Positions 43,515 through 53,086 of a stretch of DNA of 64,000 nt are shown piece after piece. Both the position numbers and the translations under genes were made by a program. Under the pieces are notes generated by a model that did no database searches, was not told the origin of the DNA, and saw only the letters and a program-made list of their open reading frames with translations. How positions within the stretch are numbered: position 1 is the stretch's first letter; each line of letters begins with the position of its first letter. The DNA is taken from positions 62,001 through 126,000 of the forward strand of contig NZ_JAUDRH010000009.1 of the NCBI RefSeq assembly GCF_030381805.1. Direction: 5' to 3'. The stretch comes from Chlorogloeopsis sp. ULAP01. Its GTDB lineage: Bacteria; Cyanobacteriota; Cyanobacteriia; Cyanobacteriales; Nostocaceae.

Positions 43515-46166
43515 TTAGTTTTCTTCGTGTGAACATATCATTGTATTTTCTAGGATTTCTGTTGCTTTTTGTGCAGAAAGCGGACGGTAGAACAGAAAAC
43601 CCTGCACATCTTCACAGTTAATAGATTTTAGAAACTCTAATTCTTCCTCCTTCTCAACCCCTTCAGCAGTGAGTCTTAGTCCGAGATTGCGTCCTAATGT
43701 GACTATAGCCTTGACAATGTGAGCAACCTTCACATCAGTTGTCAATTCACGGATGAATGATCGATCTATTTTGAGATTGTGCAATGGTAACAACTGCAAG
43801 CGTGAAAGAGAAGAATAACCAGTACCAAAATCATCAATGGAAAGATGAACACCCATCTGCTCTAGTTCTTGTAATACTTTTTTAGTAAAGTTTAAGTCTT
43901 CAATGGCTACTGTTTCGGTGATTTCTAATTCTAAAAATCGTGGCTCTAGTTTTGTCTGTTCTAGAATCTGGGCTACAGTTTGCACTAGTTTGGGTTCACG
44001 AAACTGTTTGAGAGACAAATTCACAGCTACAGTCAAGGGAGGCAATCCTGCATTTTGCCAAGCTTTATTCTGCAAACACGCTGTTCGCAAAACCCATTCT
44101 CCAATCGGAACAATCAATCCACTTTCCTCGGCAAGAGGAATGAAAATATTAGGAGCTACCAATCCCATTTCTGGATGCTGCCAGCGTAGTAGCGCTTCCA
44201 TGCCAGTAATTTTGCCTGTATGAATATTAATTTGGGGTTGGTAATAGACAACAAATTCTTCTCTTTCTAAGGCATAACGCAAGCTTTTCTCTATAGTTAG
44301 CACTTCAGGAGTTTTAGTGCTGATCGAAGTGGTGTAAAACTGATAGTTATTTCTTCCCTTATCCTTAGCATGATATAAAGCCATATCTGCATGTTGGATG
44401 AGAGTTTCAGCATCGGGGCTATGCTCATTTAATAAAGCAATGCCCAGACTAGCACTGATATAAAGTTCGTGTCCATCAATCTGAAAAGGTTTTTCTAAGG
44501 CTTGTAAAATTCTTTTAGCAACTTGGGTTACTTCTTCAAGGCTAGTAACTTGGGGTAGTAAGATAATAAATTCGTCGCCTCCCCAACGAGCAACAGTATC
44601 TCCAGCTCTGAGGGAATCATTCAATCTTTGAGCAACACTTTGCAATAATAAATCTCCAAGCGTGTGTCCGAGAGAATCATTAATAGTTTTGAATCGATCT
44701 AGATCAAGGAACATCACAGCTAAACTTTCTTTCCTCCTAGCTACATTAGGCAAGGTTTTAGATAGTTGTTCGTTAAATAGCAGGCGATTGGGTAATCCAG
44801 TCAGCAGATCGTGAAGAGCTTGGTAGCGAATCATTTCTTCTACCTGTTGCCTTTGTCGAGCGGCGCTAACATTAGCAGCGAGCGTCAACAGAGTTGATTC
44901 TTCATGCTTTGACCAAAAACGCTCTTGAGAACAGTCTACCAAGCCCAGAAATCCCCAGAACTTTTCCTCTAACCGCAAAGGCACTAATAGCAGAGATTGA
45001 ATACCGTCGCGCCCAAGAAGTTTTTGTTCGGCAGCACTTAATTCGCGAGTCAACCCACCAATAGATTCTCCCTTAGAGAAAGCTTCGTACCAATGGCTAA
45101 GTCCAGAATTGTTATAAGGTTGATTTTGCCAGTTATGACGGCAAGACTCTGCTGAAAAGCCTATCCATTCATATCGCAAGTTCATTACCATTTCTTGCGT
45201 AACTGGGTGAGGTTTGTTCTCAAATAAATAGACACGATCTGCTTGGGCAGCTTCGCCCAGTACTGCCAAAGCTTTTTCAATTGCTATTTCGTAGTTCATT
45301 TCCACTAACAAATAATTAGCAGCTTCTGCAACTGCTTGTAGCAAGCGATCGCGTTGACGCAGTTCAGCTTCAGCTTGCTTTTGCTCAGTAATTTCCCGAA
45401 TGACAAAAGTTCTAATTAAATCGCTTTCAGGAAGATAGTGTACAGATTGTTCAAAAACGGCTTGATCAACTTTTACTTCCCGAATAAAAGAATTCTCTTT
45501 TTGGTTTTTAACTGTAGTGACTAGCTCTGCTATAAAAGGATGATACTTTCCAGATTTTTTCAGATCGGGAAATTTAAGAGTCGCGGCTGGATTGAGATAA
45601 GTAATCGTTCCTTCTAAATCCATCTCAATGATTGGATTGGGGATAAGTTCAGGAAATGAAGCTAAACGAGCTAAAGCGACTTCACTAGCTCTTTCAAGAC
45701 TATCATCTTTGACTATTAGCGTCTCAAAAGGATTGATGGAATTGCCTGGTTCTGAAAGTAAGTCAGATAAGTGTTCAACTACATAAGATTCTGAAAATTC
45801 CTGTTCTGAGAGATTGGAGATGGCATAGTACCTAGCCTTTACCTGAGTATTGCCAAACTCTATTAAATCCCCATGCTGAAGATCGTGAGAGAAGCATTTC
45901 GTACCATTTATAAATAAGCCATTGGTACTCTGCTTACCCTTAAAACTACCATCAACAATCCGAAAAGCATATTGATCTGTTTCTGGAAGAGTTACCCGCA
46001 ATAAAATCGCGTGTTGTCTTGACACTGATCGCGAACGTAAAACAATTGCGTTCCTAGAGTCACGCCCAAGAGAATATGTAGCCTCTTTCAAAGGGATAGT
46101 TCGCTGCCCTTGCAAGTCTTGCACCACCAACAAGTGCCATATTTTTTCCTGTTCATTTTCTGGCAT
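43515..46166 (-). CDS. FHA-PAS-GAF-GGDEF-EAL cyclic-di-GMP enzyme
   Basis: An 883-residue multidomain protein. The FHA domain (~20-115; TYSLGRDSRNAIVL, SVSRQHAILL) binds phospho-Thr partners. A PAS-like domain (~160-265) and a GAF domain (~280-435) follow. The diguanylate cyclase domain (~445-605) has the intact motif RWGGDEFIILL, and the phosphodiesterase domain (~625-875) has MEALLRWQHP and DDFGTGYSSLSRL. Both catalytic motifs look functional, so it may make and break c-di-GMP. The order FHA first is less common than PAS first. It starts 9 bases after the stop of a small HTH-like gene, indicating one operon. Confidence 0.94.
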   Translation of the reverse strand: MPENEQEKIWHLLVVQDLQGQRTIPLKEATYSLGRDSRNAIVLRSRSVSRQHAILLRVTLPETDQYAFRIVDGSFKGKQSTNGLFINGTKCFSHDLQHGDLIEFGNTQVKARYYAISNLSEQEFSESYVVEHLSDLLSEPGNSINPFETLIVKDDSLERASEVALARLASFPELIPNPIIEMDLEGTITYLNPAATLKFPDLKKSGKYHPFIAELVTTVKNQKENSFIREVKVDQAVFEQSVHYLPESDLIRTFVIREITEQKQAEAELRQRDRLLQAVAEAANYLLVEMNYEIAIEKALAVLGEAAQADRVYLFENKPHPVTQEMVMNLRYEWIGFSAESCRHNWQNQPYNNSGLSHWYEAFSKGESIGGLTRELSAAEQKLLGRDGIQSLLLVPLRLEEKFWGFLGLVDCSQERFWSKHEESTLLTLAANVSAARQRQQVEEMIRYQALHDLLTGLPNRLLFNEQLSKTLPNVARRKESLAVMFLDLDRFKTINDSLGHTLGDLLLQSVAQRLNDSLRAGDTVARWGGDEFIILLPQVTSLEEVTQVAKRILQALEKPFQIDGHELYISASLGIALLNEHSPDAETLIQHADMALYHAKDKGRNNYQFYTTSISTKTPEVLTIEKSLRYALEREEFVVYYQPQINIHTGKITGMEALLRWQHPEMGLVAPNIFIPLAEESGLIVPIGEWVLRTACLQNKAWQNAGLPPLTVAVNLSLKQFREPKLVQTVAQILEQTKLEPRFLELEITETVAIEDLNFTKKVLQELEQMGVHLSIDDFGTGYSSLSRLQLLPLHNLKIDRSFIRELTTDVKVAHIVKAIVTLGRNLGLRLTAEGVEKEEELEFLKSINCEDVQGFLFYRPLSAQKATEILENTMICSHEEN

Positions 46167-46175
46167 GGCTGTTCT

Positions 46176-46427
46176 TTACACTCTCATGTCTGTGGGTTTT
46201 AGCGTGAAAAATCTTGCTGGGGCTAAGTTGAGGGTTTGAGCCACAATTTCCTGAAAAAACGGCTCAATCGCCTTGCTTACCATTTGTGAAAGGATAGCCT
46301 GATCGCTTTCGTAACAATTAATTGTCTGCAAAGAAACATCCCACTGGCAAGCCTGCTGCTCGCCCGATAGTCTCAACCTTTTTCTCAACTCACTAATAAG
46401 ACTAGGAAACCTTACCCTTTCTGCCAC
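46176..46427 (-). CDS. Small HTH-like protein upstream of the c-di-GMP enzyme
   Basis: An 83-residue protein. LISELRKRLRLSGEQQACQW, then VSLQTINCYES resembles the first helices of XRE/Cro-type DNA-binding domains (L-S-x-x-x-x-A, then T-I-N-x-x-E), followed by a hydrophobic helix (MVSKAIEPFFQEIVAQTLNL). It is short and somewhat degenerate compared with good XRE domains. The stop lies 9 bases before the GGDEF-EAL gene, so the two are almost surely co-transcribed. It may regulate that operon or act with the enzyme. Family call moderate. Confidence 0.62.
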   Translation of the reverse strand: MAERVRFPSLISELRKRLRLSGEQQACQWDVSLQTINCYESDQAILSQMVSKAIEPFFQEIVAQTLNLAPARFFTLKPTDMRV

Positions 46428-46846
46428 TGTTCTCTACTCTTGTCTGTATTAAAAGCTCACGATATATTCCATTCTCTATTAATAAAAAGAATAAGTTTAA
46501 ATACCTTCTAGAACACAGGGTATAATTGCGTAATTTTTACAGGAGATTGGAGAATCTAGAAAGGAGGCAGAATAAATAGCAGTAGATGAGAATTGTTTAT
46601 CTAAAACTTTTAATTTCTGCATCATACTTTTTAAATTTTTAATTGATTAAGTTTATTGAAATATCAATTACTTAATCAATCAAGAAATCAGCAGTCAGAA
46701 TAACTGTATTCTTAGGACAGAACTTAGTTGTAAAGAAGCATCTAGAATATTCTGGCTATTTGTGAAAAAAGTAATACAAGTAACATTTTGAGTGTAAGGT
46801 AATTAATATGGATATAAAGCAGAGTATTAATTAGGGAAGATTAAAG
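46428..46846. other. Divergent spacer
   Basis: AT-rich region between the HTH-like gene and rubredoxin. A purine-rich GGGAAGATTAAAG precedes the rubredoxin ATG. No other feature recognised. Confidence 0.4.
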
Positions 46847-47008
46847 ATGCAAAAATATGTATGCAGTGTCTGCGGATATGAATATGATTCAGAAGTCGGC
46901 GATCCTGATAGTGGCATAGAACCAGGCACAGCTTTTGAAGAATTACCAGAAGATTGGATATGTCCGGTTTGTGGGGCAGAAAAAAATCAATTTGAACCAG
47001 AAGAATAA
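46847..47008 (+). CDS. Rubredoxin
   Basis: A 53-residue iron-sulfur electron carrier. The two Cys pairs that bind Fe are VCSVCGYEYD (residues 6 and 9) and DWICPVCGAEKN (residues 39 and 42). The core has the typical acidic residues (GDPDSGIEPGTAFEELPEDW). Length and spacing are those of free soluble rubredoxins, unlike the membrane-tailed RubA of photosystem assembly. ATG at 46847 with GGGAAG upstream, stop TAA at 47008. The gene lies 139 bases upstream of a flavoprotein on the same strand. Rubredoxin and flavoprotein may exchange electrons, but that is inference. Confidence 0.94.
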   Translation: MQKYVCSVCGYEYDSEVGDPDSGIEPGTAFEELPEDWICPVCGAEKNQFEPEE

Positions 47009-47147
47009 GTAGAAGGCAGATGGCAGAAGGTAAAATATTGTTTCCATCTTGCTTTCAGTGAAGTTGCCATTTTACATTTAATCATGTCCACTTGGTATTG
47101 TGATGACAAGATTCGTTCGACAGGTTTATATTAGGGATTTTTGAACT

Positions 47148-48443
47148 GTGGAACCACTACGGGTAGTAGTCATAGGTGGTGGTGCAGCTGGTTTTTTTAG
47201 CGCGATCGCTGCTGCCAAAAGTAATCCTCGTGCTTGCGTGATTTTACTCGAAGCTAGCAACCAGCCACTGGCGAAAGTACGCGTTTCTGGTGGAGGGCGC
47301 TGCAATGTCACTCATGCTTGCTTCGATCCCAAGGTATTAATACAAAATTATCCCAGAGGTGGAAAAGCTTTACTAGGTGCTTTTACGCGTTTCCAACCCC
47401 AAGACACAGTCGCATGGTTTGCCAAAGGTGGCGTACAGCTAAAAACTGAGGCTGATGGCAGGATGTTTCCGATTACAGATTCCTCAGAAACAATCGTCAA
47501 TTGTCTGATGGATGCAGCCAAAGCCGCGAGAGTAGAACTGCGTACAGGCACGGTTGTGGTAGGGGTAAAAAGAAGAGGGGGGGAAATTAGTAACTTACTT
47601 ACTCCTCCACTCTCTAATTTCGAGGTGATCCTGAAGTCGGGAGAGAAATTGCTATGCGATCGCCTGCTGTTAGCTACGGGCAGCAATCTTTTAGGTTATA
47701 AAATAGCCCAGCAACTGGGACACATTATTGAAAAACCCGTTCCCTCTTTATTTACCTTCAACATTCGTGATGAAAAGTTAAGAGAGTTAGCTGGCGTAAG
47801 TATTAACTGTGCCAAGTTACGCTTAATAATACCAGAATACTCCCCACTAGAACAAACTGGGCCATTATTAATTACACATTGGGGTTTGAGTGGCCCAGCT
47901 GTACTCAAGCTTTCTGCTTGGGGTGCCAGAGCATTGCATTCAAGCAACTATCAAGCCACTTTACTCATTAATTGGCTACCCCAGTTGCAACAAGAGCAAG
48001 TACGCCAACAATTATTAGCAGCTAAGAATGATTCGCCCAAGCGCCTGATATTATCCCATCGTGGTGTTGACTTACCCCACCGCCTTTGGCAATACATAAT
48101 TTCTCGTGTCGGTATTTCTGCTGAAAACCGTTGGGCAGAATTATCTAATAAAAAGTTAAATCAATTAATTCACGAACTCTCTCAAGGACAATATTTAATT
48201 AATGGTAAAGGCGTATTCAAAGAAGAATTTGTTACTTGTGGTGGTATAAATCTTAAGCAAGTCAATTTTAAGACTATGGAAAGTAAGTTAGTACCAGGTC
48301 TTTATTTTGCCGGAGAAATTTTGGATATAGATGGTATCACTGGCGGCTTTAATTTCCAAAGCGCTTGGACAACTGCTTATTTAGCAGGGTTAGCAATGGT
48401 AAATCTAGAAAGTACAAAGCTGCTAACAACTAATAATCAATAG
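47148..48443 (+). CDS. HI0933/BaiN-type flavoprotein
   Basis: A 431-residue FAD/NAD(P)-binding oxidoreductase. The FAD motif is VVVIGGGAAGFFSAIAA, followed by the family signature KVRVSGGGRCNVTHAC. FPITDSSETIVNCLMDAAK, LLLATGS and the C-terminal FAD segment FAGEILDIDGITGGFNFQSA complete the pattern. The start is GTG at 47148. The family is widespread and its substrates are mostly unknown, with one gut member acting in bile-acid metabolism. It follows rubredoxin by 139 bases on the same strand. An overlapping antisense frame is a shadow. Confidence 0.93.
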   Translation: MEPLRVVVIGGGAAGFFSAIAAAKSNPRACVILLEASNQPLAKVRVSGGGRCNVTHACFDPKVLIQNYPRGGKALLGAFTRFQPQDTVAWFAKGGVQLKTEADGRMFPITDSSETIVNCLMDAAKAARVELRTGTVVVGVKRRGGEISNLLTPPLSNFEVILKSGEKLLCDRLLLATGSNLLGYKIAQQLGHIIEKPVPSLFTFNIRDEKLRELAGVSINCAKLRLIIPEYSPLEQTGPLLITHWGLSGPAVLKLSAWGARALHSSNYQATLLINWLPQLQQEQVRQQLLAAKNDSPKRLILSHRGVDLPHRLWQYIISRVGISAENRWAELSNKKLNQLIHELSQGQYLINGKGVFKEEFVTCGGINLKQVNFKTMESKLVPGLYFAGEILDIDGITGGFNFQSAWTTAYLAGLAMVNLESTKLLTTNNQ

Positions 48444-49076
48444 GTAATTTCCTTTTGACTATTCGTCACTGGATATTTTTTAAACATACAACTCCCGGTT
48501 TTTTGGAGAAGTTGGGCATATTCTTTTTCCAAAACTTAGAAATACTAAGTTATATGATGTCCGCCAAATCACCCAGAATAAACAGTTTGTAGTAAGGACT
48601 TCAGCCCTGGCTTGAGGACTAAATTCCTCGCGACGAGCAAACATTTTTATTCAGTTTGATTCACCAAACATGATATTAGTTTCATCCTGATACATATTTT
48701 TTAGTTTTCTTAAACTTGTTATTATTTTTCATTAATAACGATTAAGTTAAGAAAAGTTTTGCACTCAGTTAATAAAATGGTATATTTTCGTGCTGCTTTA
48801 GGATTTTTGAAAAGTTAAAATACTAATATTATACCTTGATTATATTCTTTATAGGTAGTTATTTTTGCTCTCGATCAGCATTTATGAAGTCAATTAAAAT
48901 TCTTATCTTATGGATTGCTGAGAATGATAAATCAACTTATTTCCAAACAATAATAATTATAAAATATTATGAGCAACTATCTAAAATAAAAAATTTCTAA
49001 TCTAATTTGACTCAAGAAAATTTAAATATCCTCTAATTTTATCTATTAATAAATTGAGTATAAATAGGAGTTTAAT
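48444..49076. other. Spacer with degraded repeat
   Basis: A piece near 48598-48640 (GGACTTCAGCCCTGGCTTGA, then GGACTAAATTCCTCG) looks like a worn REP-type element. The rest is very AT-rich. No gene seen. Confidence 0.45.
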
Positions 49077-49499
49077 TTGAGACTATTATTCATAATATTT
49101 GGACTTTTTTTGATTTCTTTTGCAAAAGTGAGTACCTTTACTTGCAGCCGAACAGAACCTAATCAAGGATATTGTAAACTTGTAAAATCTGGTTTTTTGT
49201 GGTCTGAAGAAAAAGAAATGCCAGTCAATAAATTGCAAGGAGCTAGATTTCTGACCAAAAAAGATAGCGAATCCCCTAAAGTTGTTATCTACACTAGTAA
49301 TGGTGAAGTTACATTTTCTTCTTTTGCAAACTATGGTGACGAAGCTGAACAGCGAGAAATAGCATCTCGGATTAGCAGTTTTGTGAAAAACCCTCAACAG
49401 TCATATTTGCAAGTAGAGCAGAAAGACAAATGGTGGATTGTAGTTGGATGTGTCAGCCTTGCGGTTGGTTTTTTCCCTTTGCTTAAGACTAAATCTTAA
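49077..49499 (+). CDS. Small membrane protein of unknown function, 140 residues
   Basis: The start is TTG at 49077 (reads LRLLFIIFGLFLISFAKVS after initiation). Two membrane segments bracket the protein: ~2-17 and ~117-134 (WWIVVGCVSLAVGFFPLL). Between them is a polar beta-rich domain with two Cys (TFTCSRTEPNQGYCKLV) and a motif KVVIYTSNGEVTFSSF, a layout seen in small cyanobacterial membrane proteins with a PH-like middle. The function is unknown to me. No ribosome site stands out, although AGGAG lies ~10 bases upstream. Confidence 0.6.
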   Translation: MRLLFIIFGLFLISFAKVSTFTCSRTEPNQGYCKLVKSGFLWSEEKEMPVNKLQGARFLTKKDSESPKVVIYTSNGEVTFSSFANYGDEAEQREIASRISSFVKNPQQSYLQVEQKDKWWIVVGCVSLAVGFFPLLKTKS

Positions 49500-49807
49500 T
49501 GTGAAAGGTGATCACTTTTATTGCATCTATCATTGTACAGAAACAACAGCACAATCTCAGCCAACACTGGTGGATATGCTGTCTTTATTTTTGAGTTCCA
49601 ATTCCAGGCTTTAATTGTCTATTCTAGAAATAAGAGCATCTTTAAAAGAGCAAATTTTGATTTTTCTCATCTCACTGGCTGAAGCTGGGCTTTGTGCCTT
49701 CACATTTCAGCACTGTCAATACAGTAGATAAAACTATTTATGGCTAAAAAATTACACATTGTTACATTTTTCTCGCTTGCTGGAACATTTAGTTTTAGGA
49801 AATAAGA
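49500..49807. other. Spacer
   Basis: About 300 bases. No repeat or RNA recognised. A frame overlapping the next gene (49759-50034) is a shadow. Confidence 0.4.
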
Positions 49808-51004
49808 ATGCAAACAAATTGGAGAATAGGGTCTTTTTTTGGAATCCCCTTATTTTTAGACCCCTTATGGTTTGTGATTTTAGGGTTGGCAACCCTGAAT
49901 TTTGCAGTAGCTTATCAGGAATTAGGTACTGTCTTAGCTTGGAGTTCTGGGGTAGTAATGGCTTTATTACTCTTTGCTTCGGTGTTGTTACACGAGTTGG
50001 GACACAGCTTGGTAGCGCGATCGCAAGGTATTAAAGTCAACTCCATTACTCTGTTTCTATTTGGTGGTATTGCTGCGATTGAAGAAGAATCCAAAACTCC
50101 AGGCAAAGCATTTCAAGTCGCGATCACCGGGCCAGCAGTTAGCATTGTATTATTTTTACTGCTTCGTTTCATAGCTGATGCCTTACCTAATGCCAATCCT
50201 CTCCACGTCATGGTTGGAGACTTGGCACGAATTAATTTAGTTTTAGCATTATTCAACCTGATACCTGGTTTGCCCCTAGATGGGGGACAAGTCTTAAAAG
50301 CCGCACTTTGGCAAGCTACAGGCGATCGCTTTCAAGCAGTACATTTGGCAGCCAAAGCCGGACAAATTTTGGGTTATTGTGCGATCGCTTTGGGTTTGGC
50401 AGTAGACTACTTTACAGGTGAGCTAGTCACTGGTTTGTGGATTGCTTTATTAGGTTGGTTTGGTATCCGCAATGCAACTAGCTATGATCGCGTCACGAAG
50501 TTGCAAGAAACCTTGCTCAAGCTCAAGGCTAGTGAGGCTATGACTCGTGACTTTCGCATAGTCGATGCCAACCAGACTTTGCGTACCTTTGCTGATTTGT
50601 ATTTACTGGAAACCGCCCCAGCCCAAGTTTATTTTGCTGAGTCGGATGGACGTTACCGAGGCATGGTTTCAATTGACGACTTGCGTCTAGTAGAAAGAAG
50701 TGAGTGGGAAACTAAGACTGTAGATAGTATTGTGCATCCCCTCCCAGAAATTCCCACAGTTGAGGAATCAACTAATATTGCTGAAGTGATTAATAAGCTA
50801 GAAAAAGAAAATTTAACCCGTGTTACTGTGCTTTCGCCTGCGGGTAGTGTTGCGGGTGTAATAGATCGTGGAGACATTGTGCGGGCAGTGGCACAAACAT
50901 TGGGATTGCGGATGATGGATGCTGATATTAAGCGAATCAAACAAGAAGGAAGTTATCCGCCAGGGTTACAACTACAGGTGATAGCGAAGTCAACTACAAA
51001 TTAA
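49808..51004 (+). CDS. Site-2 (M50) intramembrane metalloprotease with CBS domains
   Basis: A 398-residue membrane protease. The zinc motif is VLLHELGHSLVAR on a membrane helix, and the third ligand is in LFNLIPGLPLDGGQVL. Five or six hydrophobic spans fill residues ~10-220. The C-terminal ~150 residues hold two CBS-type domains (AMTRDFRIVDANQTLRTFAD; IVHPLPEIPTVEESTNIAEV), which may bind adenosine nucleotides and control the protease. All catalytic residues are intact. The ATG at 49808 begins MQTNWRIGSFFGIPLFLDPL, as in close cyanobacterial relatives. No obvious substrate gene is adjacent. Confidence 0.93.
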   Translation: MQTNWRIGSFFGIPLFLDPLWFVILGLATLNFAVAYQELGTVLAWSSGVVMALLLFASVLLHELGHSLVARSQGIKVNSITLFLFGGIAAIEEESKTPGKAFQVAITGPAVSIVLFLLLRFIADALPNANPLHVMVGDLARINLVLALFNLIPGLPLDGGQVLKAALWQATGDRFQAVHLAAKAGQILGYCAIALGLAVDYFTGELVTGLWIALLGWFGIRNATSYDRVTKLQETLLKLKASEAMTRDFRIVDANQTLRTFADLYLLETAPAQVYFAESDGRYRGMVSIDDLRLVERSEWETKTVDSIVHPLPEIPTVEESTNIAEVINKLEKENLTRVTVLSPAGSVAGVIDRGDIVRAVAQTLGLRMMDADIKRIKQEGSYPPGLQLQVIAKSTTN

Positions 51005-51051
51005 TCAACAACTTGCACCATTCTTAACTAGCACTCTAACCCGCCAAGCCA

Positions 51052-51073
51052 GCCAAGAAATTTATTTCTTGGC
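51052..51073. repeat. REP-like palindrome
   Basis: A 22-base palindrome (arms GCCAAGAAATT / mirrored) identical to that at 39775-39796, followed by TTATAGCTCGAGTTCAC, similar to the linker of the other REP-like units. Confidence 0.7.
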
Positions 51074-51210
51074 TTATAGCTCGAGTTCACTCAATTGGAC
51101 TGTGATTGCTAATATAAGTAAAATCTAGCCTTCTTGAGAAACTTGCTATGGAGTTTGAGAATTCATTCTGGACGGTATGTGCTACTGGTGCAAGTTATCA
51201 AAGTTTTAAA

Positions 51211-51450
51211 AGATTGTCAGTAACAGCATCTGTTAAACGCTTCAGTTATAGGACTTACGCTAAATCCCTCTAAAGTCCTCTTGACTTTGTGTCACGGACA
51301 CTTGCTACAAGTCTCTTAACCCGCAAGAGCGCACTGGCTTCTCTGCGAATTATTATTCCATAACTCGTGGGTAATTCCTGAATTAGTAGATATGCTACTA
51401 GATATCTTCGTTTTACAAGATTGTCAGTAACAGCATTTAAACGCTTTAGT
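51211..51450. repeat. Pair of direct repeats
   Basis: AGATTGTCAGTAACAGCAT followed by (CTG)TTAAACGCTT occurs at 51211-51246 and 51418-51450, 207 bases apart, in the spacer before the AAA+ gene. The first copy has three additional bases. No coding function seen. Confidence 0.65.
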
Positions 51451-51608
51451 ACTTTAAGTCAGGAATTTGTAAAATTATTCATTGGAAATATGAGTAAAAA
51501 TTGCCTCTACAAGATAACTGAGATTATCTTGGATAAAGTAAATAATGTCACTCAGTAACTGGGTTTATATTGCTTACTTTATTCAATCAATTGTAGAGGA
51601 TACAGAGT

Positions 51609-52520
51609 ATGCCTTTTTGGGATGATGAGATTGAGGATGAGTTGCAAAGAATGAAAGCAGAGCTAAAGCGCTCTGGTAGTGATAATTTTCCTGAGCAGTC
51701 TGAGTTGAATTGTGAAGATTTGGAGACAGTTTTAAACAAGCTAAATAATTTGGTAGGAATGCAAAATGTTAAAGACGAGATCAATACTCTCATTAATTTC
51801 CTCAAAATCTAAAAGCTTCGTCAAGAAACAGGACTGGTTACTACTTCTTTGACACTTCATTCTGTATTTTGTGGCCCTCCTGGCACTGGGAAAACGACTG
51901 TTGCTCGTCTCATGGGAGAGATATATAAACACTTAGGCATACTTTCTAAAGGTCATGTTGTCGAAACTGATAGATCAGGATTAGTTGCGGGTTATGTTGG
52001 ACAAACTGCGCTTAAAGTAGACGAACTGGTTGAGTCAGCATTAGACGGTGTACTGTTTATTGATGAGGCTTATGCACTCAAGCCAGAAGGATCTAAAAAT
52101 GATTTCGGACAAGAGGCTATAGACACTCTACTAAAAAGAATGGAAGATTACAGAAACAGACTGGTAGTCATTGTTGCTGGCTATAATGAGGAAATGTCAC
52201 AATTCATGGATACCAATCCTGGGTTAAAGTCTAGATTTAATAAGTATTTCTATTTTGATGATTATCACCCTCAAGAATTACTAATTATTTTTGAAAAAAT
52301 TTGTGAACAGGAAAATTTCAAACTTACTGGTAAATCAAAGAAAGTATTAATAAATAAATTAACTAATTTATATAAAAGTAGAGATAAGAATTTTGGTAAT
52401 GGCAGGCTTGCTAGAAATATATTTGATAAAACAAGGGAAAAGCAGGCAAACAGACTAGCAAAATTTTCAGAAATAAGCAAAGAAATGATGATGAATATAA
52501 TACCTGATGACATTCCTTAA
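51609..52520 (+). pseudogene. CbbX/SpoVK-type AAA+ ATPase with one in-frame stop
   Basis: The frame is continuous from ATG 51609 (ribosome site GAGGA) to 52520 except for a TAA at 51810-51812. Before it: LVGMQNVKDEINTLINFLKI; after it: KLRQETGLVTTSLTLHSVFC. A Gln (CAA) is expected at that place in this family, so one C-to-T change explains the stop. The downstream part is complete: Walker A GPPGTGKTTVARLM, pore-loop-like GLVAGYVGQTALK, Walker B GVLFIDEAYAL, sensor region VVIVAGYNEEM. Total ~304 codons. Without readthrough only a 67-residue stub or an N-terminally shortened ATPase could be made. Confidence 0.82.
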
Positions 52521-52619
52521 GCAATAAAAATATCAGGTATGAGTGCTGTCATATTTGAGCTTAGAGAATAAATTCAGCATTAAGCTAATGTCTATATTTT
52601 TATTTTTAGGTTAGGAATT

Positions 52620-53015
52620 ATGGCAACTCTAACTGATAAAAGAATGGGCAAGGTTACAACCACAATTACTGTTACTAATCGAATTGACCAAATTCTTGCA
52701 GAAAGAGGATTTATTCCTGCTCATCAAGTTCGTTCAATCACTTTAGAAAATGTCCTGGTTGATACTGTTGCTAGTAGACTTTGCTTGCCTGAAAATATCA
52801 TCATGGATTTAGGTCTAGTTTTTCAAGAACAAGTAGATGTAAAAATTGCTGTTGGAGTGCAAAAAGTTCGTGTATTCAGAGAGATTAGCCTAACTGTTGA
52901 AGGTCGAGAAGGAACGTTTAACTGTATTGAGCTATCAGTAGGTTGAGATCCTCTATTAGGATTAATTCCTTTAGAGGATTTAGGTTTAAGCCTGATGTAT
53001 ACAATCAGCGACTGA
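52620..53015 (+). pseudogene. Clan AA aspartic-protease-like gene with one in-frame stop
   Basis: The frame begins MATLTDKRMGKVTTTITVTN. The protease-like core ENVLVDTVASRLCLPENII has D-T-V where active retropepsin-like members have D-T-G. The frame stops with TGA at 52944-52946 after CIELSVG, but the same frame continues with DPLLGLIPLEDLGL, which is the family's C-terminal motif (P-L-L-G-x-x-P-L-E-x-L-G-L). A CGA-to-TGA change would explain it. So both the active site and the C-terminus are altered. It follows the broken AAA+ gene by 99 bases. Confidence 0.72.
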
Positions 53016-53086
53016 GGCTTTTACCAATAGAGGGAAAAGATACCTACCTAACTGTTTTGTAAACACGAAAGCAAGCCATTATTCTC

